From positions 1,184,716 through 1,248,715 of the forward strand of contig DAOSXA010000001.1 in the NCBI GenBank assembly GCA_035380245.1: a DNA stretch of 64,000 nt, written 5' to 3'. The stretch is from Candidatus Zixiibacteriota bacterium. GTDB taxonomy: Bacteria; Zixibacteria; MSB-5A5; GN15; FEB-12. The translations under genes and the position numbers were made by a program. Below are positions 44,267-52,312 of the stretch, piece by piece. Under the pieces are notes generated by a model. That model was not told where the DNA came from and ran no database searches. It saw only the letters and a list, made by a program, of their open reading frames with translations. Within the stretch, counting starts at the first letter, position 1; every line of letters begins with the position of its first letter.

Positions 44267-44971
44267 ATATCTTCTCCATCGAGAGTATTGCCCACCCGTG
44301 GACGGGTGGGCCACCAGCGACCAATAAAAGGTACAGACACAGGGGCAGACCGGGAGGTCTGCCGCCCACGATCTACGGGATGGTACCGGCAAGTCTTCGT
44401 AGGTCAGGTTGCTTGCAACCCTGACAGGGTAGGGCATGTCTCTCCGAGACATGCCATTGTGTTGTTGCTATGATCTGTAATCCCACCCGTGGACGGGTGG
44501 GCCACCAGCGACAAATAAAAAAGGTACAGACACAGGGGCAGACCGGGAGGTCTGCCGCCCACGAATGCCATAATACTGTTACCTATGTCCCGGAACACCT
44601 GTTTACCATGTCACGGTACACACCGGGAGGTCTGCCGCCCACGAAATGTCTCTCCGAGACATGCCATTGTGTTGTTGCTATGATCTGTAATCCCACCCGT
44701 GGACGGGTGGGCCACCAGCCGGGAGTGTTGAAAAGGTCATACGTTCGGATATTCAGTTAAAACACATCTATAATGCGGGCGACACAAGGCCGCCCGCTAC
44801 GCGAGGTTATGGCTCTTAAACGCGTAGCGGCGGGGCTTGTCTCCGCCGCGTGAGTCTAACTTATACCAAATGTGTAACCAATGTCCTGACACAATGTGTA
44901 ACCTATGTCTTGACACCGTGCACTCGGGGAGACCTGCCCAACTCGACTGTGGGAGCGAGGGTACAAGAATA
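44267..44971. repeat. Dense field of hairpin repeats with an internal duplication
   Basis: Three CCCACCCGTGGACGGGTGGG hairpins (44291-44310, 44482-44501, 44692-44711), two GCAGACCGGGAGGTCTGC hairpins (44345-44362, 44538-44555) and a partial one near 44625 lie here. Also present are two TCTCCGA-loop hairpins (44433-44455 and near 44646) and the double-hairpin element at 44771-44850. The stretch 44434-44510 is repeated almost exactly at 44645-44720, so part of the field arose by local duplication. No real gene is seen. Confidence 0.8.
44771..44850 (+). repeat. Double-hairpin dispersed repeat, copy 2
   Basis: This is the reverse complement, with few changes, of 6551-6633. The GCGGGC/GCCCGC and CGGCGG/CCGCCG hairpins are joined by TACGCGAGGTT(A)...TTAAACGCG. 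Confidence 0.75.
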
Positions 44972-44995
44972 AAGCCCCCGTATTGACGGAGGCTT
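44972..44995 (-). terminator. Terminator of the NifX/MinD operon
   Basis: On the minus strand AAGCCTCCGT pairs with ACGGGGGCTT (one T-G wobble) around a 4-base loop, followed by TATTCTT. It lies ~30 bases past the last gene of the operon. Confidence 0.7.
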
Positions 44996-45024
44996 CGGTC
45001 AGTCACTTATAGGCTAGCTGCGAC

Positions 45025-45411
45025 TTAGTTTTCGTGGCACTGGTCGGATCCGTGGGCTTCATCGTGGAAGTTCGGATCATCACAGGGATTAGCCCCGGTC
45101 GCAAGTTGATCGGCCAGGAAGGCGAGGACGATCTCTTCCGGTTTATCCGATGCGGCCCCCATGACAACTTCAATGCCGGCTTGTTCGAACAACTCTACAG
45201 CGCGACCTCCCATGCCGCCGGCGATGATCACATCGCAACCCATCTCGCCCAGCCATTTCGGGAATGAGCCCGGTTCATGCGGCGGCGGAGTGTGCATTTC
45301 GATATTGTCGATGGTTTTGGTTTCGACCGTAGCGTCAATTATCGCGAATTGCTGACAATGTCCGAAGTGCGGACAAAGAACGCCGTTGGCGGTAGGAATT
45401 GCTATTTTCAT
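45025..45411 (-). CDS. NifX/orange-protein family protein with His-rich tail
   Basis: This 128-aa protein belongs to the 'dinitrogenase iron-molybdenum cofactor biosynthesis' fold, which includes NifX, NafY and the orange protein (ORP) of Desulfovibrio. It has the start MKIAIPTANGVLCPHFGHCQQF, the core CDVIIAGGMGGRAVELFEQAGIEVVMG and a variable end. Its C-terminus carries extra Cys/His/Asp residues (CDDPNFHDEAHGSDQCHEN), suggesting metal binding. No nitrogenase genes are in the window, so a carrier or scaffold for another Mo- or Fe-containing cluster is inferred. It is the last gene of the operon, 30 bases after a ferredoxin-MinD ATPase. Confidence 0.85.
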   Translation of the reverse strand: MKIAIPTANGVLCPHFGHCQQFAIIDATVETKTIDNIEMHTPPPHEPGSFPKWLGEMGCDVIIAGGMGGRAVELFEQAGIEVVMGAASDKPEEIVLAFLADQLATGANPCDDPNFHDEAHGSDQCHEN

Positions 45412-45441
45412 GAATGCTCCTGAAAAACCGTTTCTATTCGT

Positions 45442-46368
45442 TTATACTGCAAATTTCTTTTTGTCGTTTTCATCGTTCAACCCGGCGTGATCTGCAATAC
45501 CGCGCAGGATATGTTTAATACGTTCGACTCCCTCGGGCGAACTGACCTGAATATAAGACTTCCCTTGCAATTGCGCTTGTGTAAAAGCAGGATCGAAAGG
45601 AATCCGGCCATGAACGGGAATTTGTTTTTCGGCGGCGAAACGGTCGATCCGCTCGCTGATTTCGACGTCGATATCGTACCTGTTGATGCAAATGCCGGTT
45701 TTTATTTTGAAATGCTCGGCCAGTTCCACGAGCCGAGTCATGTCATGGATGGCTGACAGGGAAGGCTCCGTTACGATCAGCAGATAGGAAGCATTGGTCA
45801 GACTGGCGATGACCGGGCAGCCGATACCGGGCGGGCCATCGACCAGGATCATATCCAATCCGCGAGCAGCGGCGGTTTTGCGAGCCGTTTCTCGCAGCAA
45901 CGATACCAGTCGTCCCGAATTGGACTGGGCGATACCTAATTTGGCGTGCAGGAACGGCCCGTTTTCGTATTCCGACTCGAACCAGCGACCGCTGGAGACT
46001 TTGTTGAACGACAACGCTCCAAAAGCACAGAGGTGTGTGCATAAACCACAGCCCTCGCAGGCGAGTGGATCAATTTCGATCCGAACGCCCCATTGGCTTT
46101 TCGAATCGGCGATCATACTGATGGCCTCAAACCGGCAGGAATCGACGCATACGCCGCAGGCAGTGCAGATCTCGGGATCGAGAAACGCCTTACTGCTGCT
46201 GGAAAAATCATGCTCGGCAGTCATTCGGTGAGGGACTATAAGATGAAGATTGGCGGCATCGACATCGCAGTCGATCAGGACGGCCGGACCGATCAGGTCG
46301 GCCAGACTACCAACCATGGAGGTCTTGCCGGTGCCTCCTTTACCGCTCGCTACTACCAGTTCGAACAT
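45442..46368 (-). CDS. MinD/Mrp-type ATPase with inserted 2x[4Fe-4S] ferredoxin domain (second copy)
   Basis: This 308-aa protein has a deviant Walker A near the N-terminus (VVASGKGGTGKTS), then the Walker B strand IDCDVDAAN. A ferredoxin insertion follows, with CTACGVCVDSC and CEGCGLCTHLC. A second ATPase segment (ILVDGPPGIGCPVI) completes the fold. Proteins of this kind occur in pairs in ORP operons and resemble Fe-S cluster carriers of the Mrp/NBP35 class. The start at 46368 is preferred over one 27 bases upstream because GAGAG lies at normal spacing and family proteins begin with the P-loop strand. Its first ~30 bases overlap the end of the other copy, so the two are coupled and may form a heterodimer. 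Confidence 0.92.
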   Translation of the reverse strand: MFELVVASGKGGTGKTSMVGSLADLIGPAVLIDCDVDAANLHLIVPHRMTAEHDFSSSSKAFLDPEICTACGVCVDSCRFEAISMIADSKSQWGVRIEIDPLACEGCGLCTHLCAFGALSFNKVSSGRWFESEYENGPFLHAKLGIAQSNSGRLVSLLRETARKTAAARGLDMILVDGPPGIGCPVIASLTNASYLLIVTEPSLSAIHDMTRLVELAEHFKIKTGICINRYDIDVEISERIDRFAAEKQIPVHGRIPFDPAFTQAQLQGKSYIQVSSPEGVERIKHILRGIADHAGLNDENDKKKFAV

Positions 46369-47227
46369 TGGCTGTCTCTCGATGTATCTTTTCAAACAAG
46401 TTCAACAAAAGGTTCTCGAAATCTTTGTCAAGGTCGATTGCGAGATGACCGGAGGCATATGCCCGCGCGACATCCCGGCTGAACGGCAGTTCGGCCAGTA
46501 TGGTCAGGGCCTCGGTTTCGCAATAATCTTTGACCAGGCTGTTGCCGATATCGCAGCGATTAATAACCACCCCGAACGGGATTTGAATTTCACGCAGCAT
46601 ACTGACGGCGAGGCGAAGATCGTTCAGGCCAAACGGGGTTGGTTCGGTAACGAGAACGACATAGTCGGCGCCGCGAACAGCCTCGATTACGGGACATGAA
46701 GTTCCGGGCGGGGCATCTAGTATAGCCAGTTTCGTGTCGGCTATCCGCTTCTTGATCGCCTTGATCAAGGGAGGAGCCTGGGCTTCACCCACATTCAAAT
46801 TGCCGCCTATAAATGAAAGACCGCGCACCGGTCCGGAGTGGATCAACCCAATCGGTCTTAATCCATCCGAGAGTGCTCGCTCCGGGCAGAGCGCCACACA
46901 AGCGCCGCAACCATGACATAAGCTCGGGAAAACGAGGAACTTCCCGGCCATGACCGCCAGAGCGTTGAACTCACAAATCGCGGCACATATTCCACAGCTA
47001 TTACAGGCTGTTTCATCGACAACCGGGATCATCACGGAAATTTCGTCCTGTTTCTCCGGATCGGGAGGGAGGAAGAGATGTCCGTTCGGTTCTTCGACAT
47101 CGCAGTCGGCATAGGTGACCGTCATCCCTTTTCGGGCCAGAGCCACAGAAAGATTTGTGGCAAGAGTGGTCTTGCCCGTACCACCCTTGCCACTGGCTAT
47201 TGCGATATGAATCCGATGATCTTCCAT
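46340..47227 (-). CDS. MinD/Mrp-type ATPase with inserted 2x[4Fe-4S] ferredoxin domain (first copy)
   Basis: This 295-aa protein has the deviant Walker A IASGKGGTGKTTLATNL and the Walker B ADCDVEEPNGHLFL. A ferredoxin insert carries CNSCGICAAICEF and CHGCGACVALC, and ILDAPPGTSCPVIEAV follows. It is ATP-dependent and binds two [4Fe-4S] clusters by family knowledge; assembly or transfer of a metal cluster is the inferred job. It is similar throughout to its neighbour downstream, which it overlaps. In Desulfovibrio the orange-protein complex is likewise encoded with ferredoxin-bearing MinD ATPases, which supports the assignment of this operon. Confidence 0.93.
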   Translation of the reverse strand: MEDHRIHIAIASGKGGTGKTTLATNLSVALARKGMTVTYADCDVEEPNGHLFLPPDPEKQDEISVMIPVVDETACNSCGICAAICEFNALAVMAGKFLVFPSLCHGCGACVALCPERALSDGLRPIGLIHSGPVRGLSFIGGNLNVGEAQAPPLIKAIKKRIADTKLAILDAPPGTSCPVIEAVRGADYVVLVTEPTPFGLNDLRLAVSMLREIQIPFGVVINRCDIGNSLVKDYCETEALTILAELPFSRDVARAYASGHLAIDLDKDFENLLLNLFEKIHRETANVRTGSSER

Positions 47228-47231
47228 AGTT

Positions 47232-47525
47232 TTACTTACGGACCATCGGCGCCCCGCATTTGGGGCATTTCATTTCAACGCAGGGGACGCCCTGCTGATG
47301 CGGTACAGTGGCGCCGCATTTGCTGCAGACGCACTCGCCGCCGACACCGGCGCCACGGCCCTGACCGCCGCCGCGACCCATGCCGCCGCCTTGGCCCTGG
47401 CCTTGTCCGCGACCACCGCCGCCGCCCTGGCCTTGTCCGCGACCGCCTCCCTGGCCCTGACCGCCGCCGCCGCCACGGCCACCACCACCGCCGCGACCGC
47501 TACCGGGAGAATACTGTCTTATCAT
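47232..47525 (-). CDS. Gly-rich zinc-ribbon-like small protein
   Basis: In this 97-aa protein, residues ~7-62 are almost only Gly, Arg and Gln ([13 protein letters not shown]). The end is a compact Cys domain: C65-x-C67-x2-C70, then C82 and C87-x2-C90 (CPKCGAPM). The last part looks like a zinc ribbon or a rubredoxin-like knuckle. The Gly-rich repeat could be a flexible linker. It lies 4 bases before the first ferredoxin-MinD gene and 1 base after the DUF5320 gene, firmly within the operon. Function is unknown; metal binding is inferred. Confidence 0.8.
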   Translation of the reverse strand: MIRQYSPGSGRGGGGGRGGGGGQGQGGGRGQGQGGGGGRGQGQGQGGGMGRGGGQGRGAGVGGECVCSKCGATVPHQQGVPCVEMKCPKCGAPMVRK

Positions 47526-47526
47526 T

Positions 47527-47886
47527 TTATTTCTCTCCTGATTTCAGATCATCCAACTGACGCCGAAGATCCTTAATCTCGTTTCTAAGAGCCGATAGTT
47601 GTTTGCTCAGATCCGGCTCATTTGTTTCGGGCGCAACGTCAACCGGCTCCCGGTAAAACGGAACATTGCCGCGACCGCGGGCCCATCCCGGTTGACCGGT
47701 GGCGTAATACTGATGTCTGAATCCCCGGCCGCCGCCGCCGCGACGACCACCGCGACCGAATCCACCGCCGCGTCCAGCGCCCCAATTACTCATATATCCG
47801 GGCTGGTCATTGCCGCTGCAATATCCAGCTCCGCGTCCTGTCATCGGGCCTTCTCCAAGAGGTCCGGTTTTATCTCCACCTGGCAT
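47527..47886 (-). CDS. DUF5320 family protein
   Basis: This 119-aa protein opens with the typical [21 protein letters not shown] followed by a single Cys (YCSGND). A Gly/Arg-rich middle ([17 protein letters not shown]) and a C-terminal helix that looks like a coiled coil ([19 protein letters not shown]) complete it. The start at 47886 has a near-perfect SD (AAAGGAGG). In-frame codons further upstream would run into the preceding gene. DUF5320 proteins usually accompany NifX-like and ferredoxin-MinD proteins in anaerobes, as here, but their role is not known. They may be structural partners of the metal-cluster proteins. Confidence 0.88.
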   Translation of the reverse strand: MPGGDKTGPLGEGPMTGRGAGYCSGNDQPGYMSNWGAGRGGGFGRGGRRGGGGRGFRHQYYATGQPGWARGRGNVPFYREPVDVAPETNEPDLSKQLSALRNEIKDLRRQLDDLKSGEK

Positions 47887-47969
47887 AACAAGCCTCCTTT
47901 GGCTTAGGTTTATATATACCGACTTTTTTTCGTTTTTTATCGCAACTGCCGGAACTGACGGTTTTCCGA

Positions 47970-48332
47970 CTATTTCCAATGTCCTCCGACATTGGCCTGA
48001 TCGATCAGGTCATATTGACCGCTCTCGATCATATCTATCGCCTCCTGAACCGTGCCGTCGGACCAGGATACCATCTTGATACCGGCGGCCCGCAGCACCT
48101 GAAACGCCTTGGGGCCCATATTGCCGGACACGACCATATCGACGGCCTGATCAGCGACCATCTGAGCTGCCTGAATCCCGGCGCCTTGAGCGGCGGCGGC
48201 GTTGTCGCCGTTACTGAGCACCTCGAAATTCTTCGTTTCGGTGTCATAGATGACGAAATGGGCGGCGCGACCGAAGCGCGGATCTACCGGACTGTTCATG
48301 TCCGTTCCCTGAGCTGAAACTGCGATTTTCAT
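47970..48332 (-). CDS. NifX/orange-protein family protein
   Basis: This 120-aa single-domain member has MKIAVSAQGTDMNSPVDPRFG at the N-terminus, then the FGRA-x2-F turn, the core VDMVVSGNMGPKAFQVLRAAGI and a C-terminal helix. It has no cysteine in the core, so a cofactor, if bound, would be held non-covalently as in ORP. Its start overlaps the last base of the preceding NifX-like gene. Of the three in this operon it is the closest in length and plan to the Desulfovibrio orange protein. Confidence 0.88.
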   Translation of the reverse strand: MKIAVSAQGTDMNSPVDPRFGRAAHFVIYDTETKNFEVLSNGDNAAAAQGAGIQAAQMVADQAVDMVVSGNMGPKAFQVLRAAGIKMVSWSDGTVQEAIDMIESGQYDLIDQANVGGHWK

Positions 48333-48742
48333 TAGAACTTCCTATTGTTATTATTTCGATTTTGTCTGCCTCGGATTCTTCCCCGGCACCCGCCGCGTCG
48401 ACGCCGACAACCCGGCATGCGGTAACAATCAGCGTCAAGGCGTCCCTCAAAATAAGCGGTGAGGATCTCTTCGACGGTTCCGGTCAGCCAGGGTATGACA
48501 ACAATACCGGCGCGCTCCAAAAGATAATGAAACGGCCGCGACAGAGCTCCGCACAGGAGGGTGTTTACACCCAGACGACAGAAAAACTCGGTACGCCGTT
48601 GGATGTCGTTGGGACCGGCCTCGACCAGACGCGGAGAACCGGCATCAGCTGAGTCGACCTCGCAGATCCAAATCTGTTCGGCGGAATCAAGGACCGGTGA
48701 GACACGGCCGCGACATATCGGTATTGCAATCTTCTCTGACAT
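48332..48742 (-). CDS. NifX-like protein with basic Cys/Arg-rich tail
   Basis: In this 136-aa protein, residues 1-105 are a NifX-like domain (IAIPICRGRVSPVLDSAEQIWI, then LGVNTLLCGALSRPFHYLLERAG). A basic tail follows (CRRRRGGCRGRIRGRQNRNNNN) with spaced cysteines. The N-terminal pattern IP-x4-RVSP/RVAP is shared with the NifX-like domain of the DUF1847 fusion at 55761, marking a subfamily distinct from the two ORP-like genes. It is the first gene of the operon. No good SD precedes the ATG. Palindromic TTGCA sites lie 125-175 bases upstream. Confidence 0.82.
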   Translation of the reverse strand: MSEKIAIPICRGRVSPVLDSAEQIWICEVDSADAGSPRLVEAGPNDIQRRTEFFCRLGVNTLLCGALSRPFHYLLERAGIVVIPWLTGTVEEILTAYFEGRLDADCYRMPGCRRRRGGCRGRIRGRQNRNNNNRKF

Positions 48743-48755
48743 GCCTGATTATTAA

Positions 48756-48769
48756 GCATGTTTTATGCC
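48756..48769 (-). promoter_or_regulatory. Possible sigma-54 promoter of the NifX/MinD operon
   Basis: On the minus strand GGCAT and TGC are arranged with the exact GG-N10-GC spacing (CGGCATAAAACATGC). It matches only part of the TGGCACG-N4-TTGC consensus, and the predicted start falls almost on the ATG, giving a nearly leaderless message. The call rests on spacing plus the palindromes upstream, so it is tentative. Confidence 0.35.
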
Positions 48770-48868
48770 GATTGCCCGATTGTCAATGCAAATACAGATT
48801 AACGTCTTGTATTGCAACGAAATAATAATTCTAATTGGATTGTTTAGAGAAGCGATAATGTCATTAAC

Positions 48869-48918
48869 AGTTGCATATATGCAATTATATATGTGTTATA
48901 AATTGCAATAATGCAATT
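48869..48918 (-). promoter_or_regulatory. Two TTGCA-N4-TGCAA palindromes, probable activator sites
   Basis: AGTTGCA-TATA-TGCAATT (48869-48886) and AATTGCA-ATAA-TGCAATT (48901-48918) are inverted repeats whose centres are 32 bases apart, about three helical turns. They lie 110-160 bases upstream of the first NifX-like gene, where sigma-54 activators usually bind. The gene for such an activator ends 14 bases away. Confidence 0.65.
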
Positions 48919-48931
48919 AGTGTGATGTGTA

Positions 48932-50266
48932 TCATTCAGGCGGTTGAATGCCAAAACGTTTCATTTTACGCCACAGGGTAGTTTTATGTATTCCCAATTC
49001 AGCGGCGGCCAGACTTCGGTTCCAGTCATGTCGACGCAGGGTATTTATGATTAGTTGAGCCTCCAAGTCGTCGAGACTGGGTGACTCATGTGCCGTTTCC
49101 GTTTTTGATGGTCTGAGATATTCGGGAAGATGGTCGGTCGTTATCATCGAGCCGCGACAAACGACGAAGCCGTGTTCGATGATGTTCTGAAGCTCCCGGA
49201 TATTTCCGGGATAGTCATGATCCATGAGAATCGACAATGCAGCCGGAGATATCTCGGTAATCAGTTTACCTTTCAGAGAGCTGAAATGGTCGAGAAAATG
49301 ATTGATGAGAAGCGGGATGTCCTCTTTCCGTTCGCGCAGAGGAGGGGGAACCAGTTTGATTACGTTGATGCGATAAAACAGATCTTTACGGAATTTACCG
49401 GCAGCAACCAGTTTTTCGAGGTTCTGATTGGTGGCGGTAATAATCCTGGCGTTGGTGGTGATTGTCTCAGTGCCGCCGAGCGGTTCATAGGTCCGCTCCT
49501 GAAGTACGCGGAGCAAACGGACCTGCAGGGCGGGGGAGATGTCGCCGATTTCATCGAGGAAAATCGTACCGTTTTCAGCCAGAGCGAAGCGGCCCGGTTT
49601 GTCCTGGCGGGCATCGGTAAACGCCCCGGCTTTGTAACCGAACAGTTCTGCTTCCAGGAGGGTATCGGGAAGAGCGCCGCAGTTGATCGTAACCACCGGG
49701 CCTTCGCGATGTTTCGACAGATCATGAATCGCCCGGGCGATCAATTCCTTTCCCGTGCCGCTTTCGCCCTCGATCAGTACGGTGCTGTCGCTTTCGGCGA
49801 TTGAAGGAAGGATGTCAAATATCTCCAGCATTCGGGCGTTTTTGCTGATGAGATCGTGGAAAGTGTAGCGTTTCTCCAGTTCGCGGCGCAGATGTTCGAT
49901 CGTTCTCAAGTCCCGAAATGTTTCTACGCCGCCGATGACGTTGCCGTCGGCATCTTTGAGAATCGCGGTCGAAATGCTGACCGGGATTTTTTCACCCTCG
50001 CTGTTGATGATATAGATCGCTTGATTGACGATCGGTTCGCCGCTTTCGATAGTAGCCCGAAGAGCACAGGAAGTCTCGCAGATGGATGCCCTGAAGACAT
50101 CGCAGCATTGTTGACCGATGGCTTCCTCGCGCGGGATGCCGGTAATTTTCGAAGCGGCCCGGTTGAACGACTGAATGCGCCAGTCCCGGTCGACCGTGAA
50201 AACTCCGTCGGCGATACTGTCGAGGATGGCCTCGGTCGCCGCCGGGTATTGTGGCTTATCATTCAT
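48932..50266 (-). CDS. Sigma-54-dependent activator with PAS domain (PAS-AAA+-Fis), copy 1
   Basis: In this 444-aa protein, residues ~10-130 are a PAS domain (GVFTVDRDWRIQSFNRAASK) holding the cysteine set C54, C63, C67 (C-x8-C-x3-C). The AAA+ domain has Walker A GESGTGKELIARAI, the sigma-54 contact loop as GAFTDA, and Walker B IFLDEIGDI. Residues ~400-444 are a Fis HTH (LAAAELGIHKTTLWRKMKRFG). GAFTDA is a mild variant shared with its paralogue at 57089, so the loop is probably functional. The cysteines could bind an Fe-S cluster or sense redox state. It sits between the NifX operon and the membrane-complex operon. The HTH predicts binding to the TTGCA palindromes beside it. Confidence 0.92.
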   Translation of the reverse strand: MNDKPQYPAATEAILDSIADGVFTVDRDWRIQSFNRAASKITGIPREEAIGQQCCDVFRASICETSCALRATIESGEPIVNQAIYIINSEGEKIPVSISTAILKDADGNVIGGVETFRDLRTIEHLRRELEKRYTFHDLISKNARMLEIFDILPSIAESDSTVLIEGESGTGKELIARAIHDLSKHREGPVVTINCGALPDTLLEAELFGYKAGAFTDARQDKPGRFALAENGTIFLDEIGDISPALQVRLLRVLQERTYEPLGGTETITTNARIITATNQNLEKLVAAGKFRKDLFYRINVIKLVPPPLRERKEDIPLLINHFLDHFSSLKGKLITEISPAALSILMDHDYPGNIRELQNIIEHGFVVCRGSMITTDHLPEYLRPSKTETAHESPSLDDLEAQLIINTLRRHDWNRSLAAAELGIHKTTLWRKMKRFGIQPPE

Positions 50267-50300
50267 GGCGGCAATATAACAGATTGATGACTATGTACAA

Positions 50301-50330
50301 TAGCCCGATCGGATGAATCCGACCGGGCTA
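50301..50330 (-). terminator. Hairpin between the membrane-complex operon and the activator gene
   Basis: TAGCCCG...CGGGCTA with inner TCGGAT/ATCCGA-like pairing forms a stable hairpin 27 bases past the last gene of the operon. The following bases are only partly T-rich, so some read-through into the activator gene is possible. Confidence 0.5.
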
Positions 50331-50356
50331 TCAAATCACGGTAATGAATTTTTATG

Positions 50357-52312
50357 TCAGTTAGCCGTCCGGTCCGCCTGAGAAGCAAGTGTTTGAACCG
50401 TGGTTTCTCGGGGGCGTAACGTCTGGTGACAGGTCTGACAGTCACTCAGATGCGGTTGGTCCAGTTGAATCGCTTCATGTTGGTGACATTTGATACATGT
50501 GCCGTGCATCGCTTCGCGATACGAACAGGCCATCAGGAGATTATTCGACTGTTCCACTGCTCCCGGAGGCACCATGTTCTCGCGGTGGCATTCCATACAG
50601 TTTTTGGCCGTGGCTGCGGTTCGCGGAGATCCGGGGGCATGGCAATCCTGACAGGTGAAATTCTCAGGGTGTAAACCGCCAAGGTGTTTCACTTTCACCA
50701 GGGCGGCGGTATGCACGTCATGGCTGAAGATGTTGGTCGGATCGTTCATACTGCAATGGCAGCGCGAACAAGGAGTCGAGTGATCTCCCGGCATTGACAG
50801 GTGATGGCATTTCACACAGGAAGCGGAATCTCCGAAACGGTGCTGGTGTTCGGCATGGGCGAAAATCGTCTCGACTCCGTCCTTGTTGCCGTCGATGCAA
50901 AGCGTGGCGCGTTCGGCATCGAGACCGTCGGCGGGACGTATCGGTTGCGCCCAGGTTTCGCCGTAGGGCGGATACATCAGTACGTACGCCAACGGAATGA
51001 TGAACACCGCGATCAGGGTAACGCGATGCAGACTGTCGGCCAGGGTCGTGCTCCAAAGCCGGCTGAGACTGCCGTTAGGCAGCTTGAACTTGCCGACCGG
51101 GCTGCTCGTTTCGGTCGATCCGGGACCGAACACCGGCATGTTCTCGGCGAGGAAGAAGAGAACCAGTCCGGCTGCGGCGACTACTCCAAGTCCCACCATC
51201 CATTCGACCAAAGTCGGGAAGTAGAGTACTCCCGCATCGTGCACATAGCCGAGAATACCGACATCGACGCGGTTCAACGCCAGGCCAACGGCCGCCGAGG
51301 TTGCGGCCACCGCTACCCCGGCCGGAGTGCGGCGGGACCAGGGGAGAATCATCAAGATCACCGGCAGAATGGCCGTGAGAGTAAGTTCGATCAGGTACAG
51401 CCAGCTTTCCCAGTTCCCGACCATGAGGGTACTCCAGCCGCCGTGCAGGAAGAGATCAACCACTTTGAATACCAGGTAGAGACCAAGGAGCCAGGCGGCA
51501 ATGGTTGCCAGGGAACGCAGTGCGGGCATCTCGGGGCCTTCGGGGCCGCGAGCCGGAACCGCTGTCGTGGAGTCGTTGGAAATGCGAATGAGCGGGGTGG
51601 TATGGTTCGCCCTGGGACCGAACACCGTATCGTGATCATACCAATAAGCCCAGAGCATTCTTATGAGAACCACCACCATCAGGCCGGCGCCCATAGCCGA
51701 GATGATAAACAACCAGGGCAACCAGGGAGTGTACCAGAGCGGATACAAGCGTTGCGGCGTCACGAGGAAAAGTGAGCCAAGCGATGAATGGTGCAGGCTG
51801 GAGAGCGAGATACCGATGATGACCACTACGATGGCAATATGGTGCAGGAAATGAGCGATCTTTTCGGCCCGCAGTCGTTCGAAGATCATAGGCGCCAGTT
51901 CGATAGCCGTCACGGTGAAGTACAGCATCACGCACCAGAAGACCTCGAACAGGAATGAATTTATGTTCCACATGAATATCGGATGCCAGAAACGCTGGGG
52001 AAGGCCGATATCCAGCAGCAGGGCTGCGCAGGAGCAGCCATAGCCGAGGAAGGCGATGAGAATAGCCGGTTTCATGAGCGGCTGGAACCGCTTGATGCGT
52101 AAGACATAAACCAGGAAACCGACGGTAAAGCCTGAAGTCGAAAGAGCGACGCCGCCAATCATGTTGAGGATTTTCCACAATCCCCAGGGGTAGGCATCGG
52201 ACAGATTGGTCGTAGCGCCGAGGCCGAACCATAAGCGGAACACAGCCGCTATCAGGCCGGACAATGCTAATACCCAGAGGATATCCTTAATAGTACGGGT
52301 GCGGCTACTCAT
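50357..52312 (-). CDS. NrfD-type membrane subunit fused to a hexaheme cytochrome c domain
   Basis: In this 651-aa protein, residues ~1-470 have about ten membrane helices of the NrfD/PsrC/DsrP type, which bind and oxidise menaquinol without heme. The last ~155 residues carry six CxxCH heme-binding motifs (near residues 499, 515, 554, 572, 606 and 625) in the layout of small multiheme cytochromes such as DsrJ. In DsrMKJOP the cytochrome and NrfD-like subunits are separate genes; here P and J appear as one chain. No signal peptide is needed because the domain follows the last membrane helix and so should lie outside the membrane. The start at 52312 has GGAGG and overlaps the ferredoxin gene. 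It is last in the operon. Confidence 0.9.
   Translation of the reverse strand: MSSRTRTIKDILWVLALSGLIAAVFRLWFGLGATTNLSDAYPWGLWKILNMIGGVALSTSGFTVGFLVYVLRIKRFQPLMKPAILIAFLGYGCSCAALLLDIGLPQRFWHPIFMWNINSFLFEVFWCVMLYFTVTAIELAPMIFERLRAEKIAHFLHHIAIVVVIIGISLSSLHHSSLGSLFLVTPQRLYPLWYTPWLPWLFIISAMGAGLMVVVLIRMLWAYWYDHDTVFGPRANHTTPLIRISNDSTTAVPARGPEGPEMPALRSLATIAAWLLGLYLVFKVVDLFLHGGWSTLMVGNWESWLYLIELTLTAILPVILMILPWSRRTPAGVAVAATSAAVGLALNRVDVGILGYVHDAGVLYFPTLVEWMVGLGVVAAAGLVLFFLAENMPVFGPGSTETSSPVGKFKLPNGSLSRLWSTTLADSLHRVTLIAVFIIPLAYVLMYPPYGETWAQPIRPADGLDAERATLCIDGNKDGVETIFAHAEHQHRFGDSASCVKCHHLSMPGDHSTPCSRCHCSMNDPTNIFSHDVHTAALVKVKHLGGLHPENFTCQDCHAPGSPRTAATAKNCMECHRENMVPPGAVEQSNNLLMACSYREAMHGTCIKCHQHEAIQLDQPHLSDCQTCHQTLRPRETTVQTLASQADRTAN

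Noticed and set aside
45025..48742. Reading the NifX-like operon as a nitrogenase cofactor operon
   Set aside because: No nifHDK, nifB, nifE or nifN is present; the ferredoxin-MinD pair, DUF5320 and a sigma-54 activator fit the orange-protein type better.
50801..51775. 324-codon open frame on the plus strand inside the NrfD-cytochrome gene
   Set aside because: It is antisense to clear membrane-helix and heme-motif coding sequence and has a His/Gln-rich composition typical of shadow frames.
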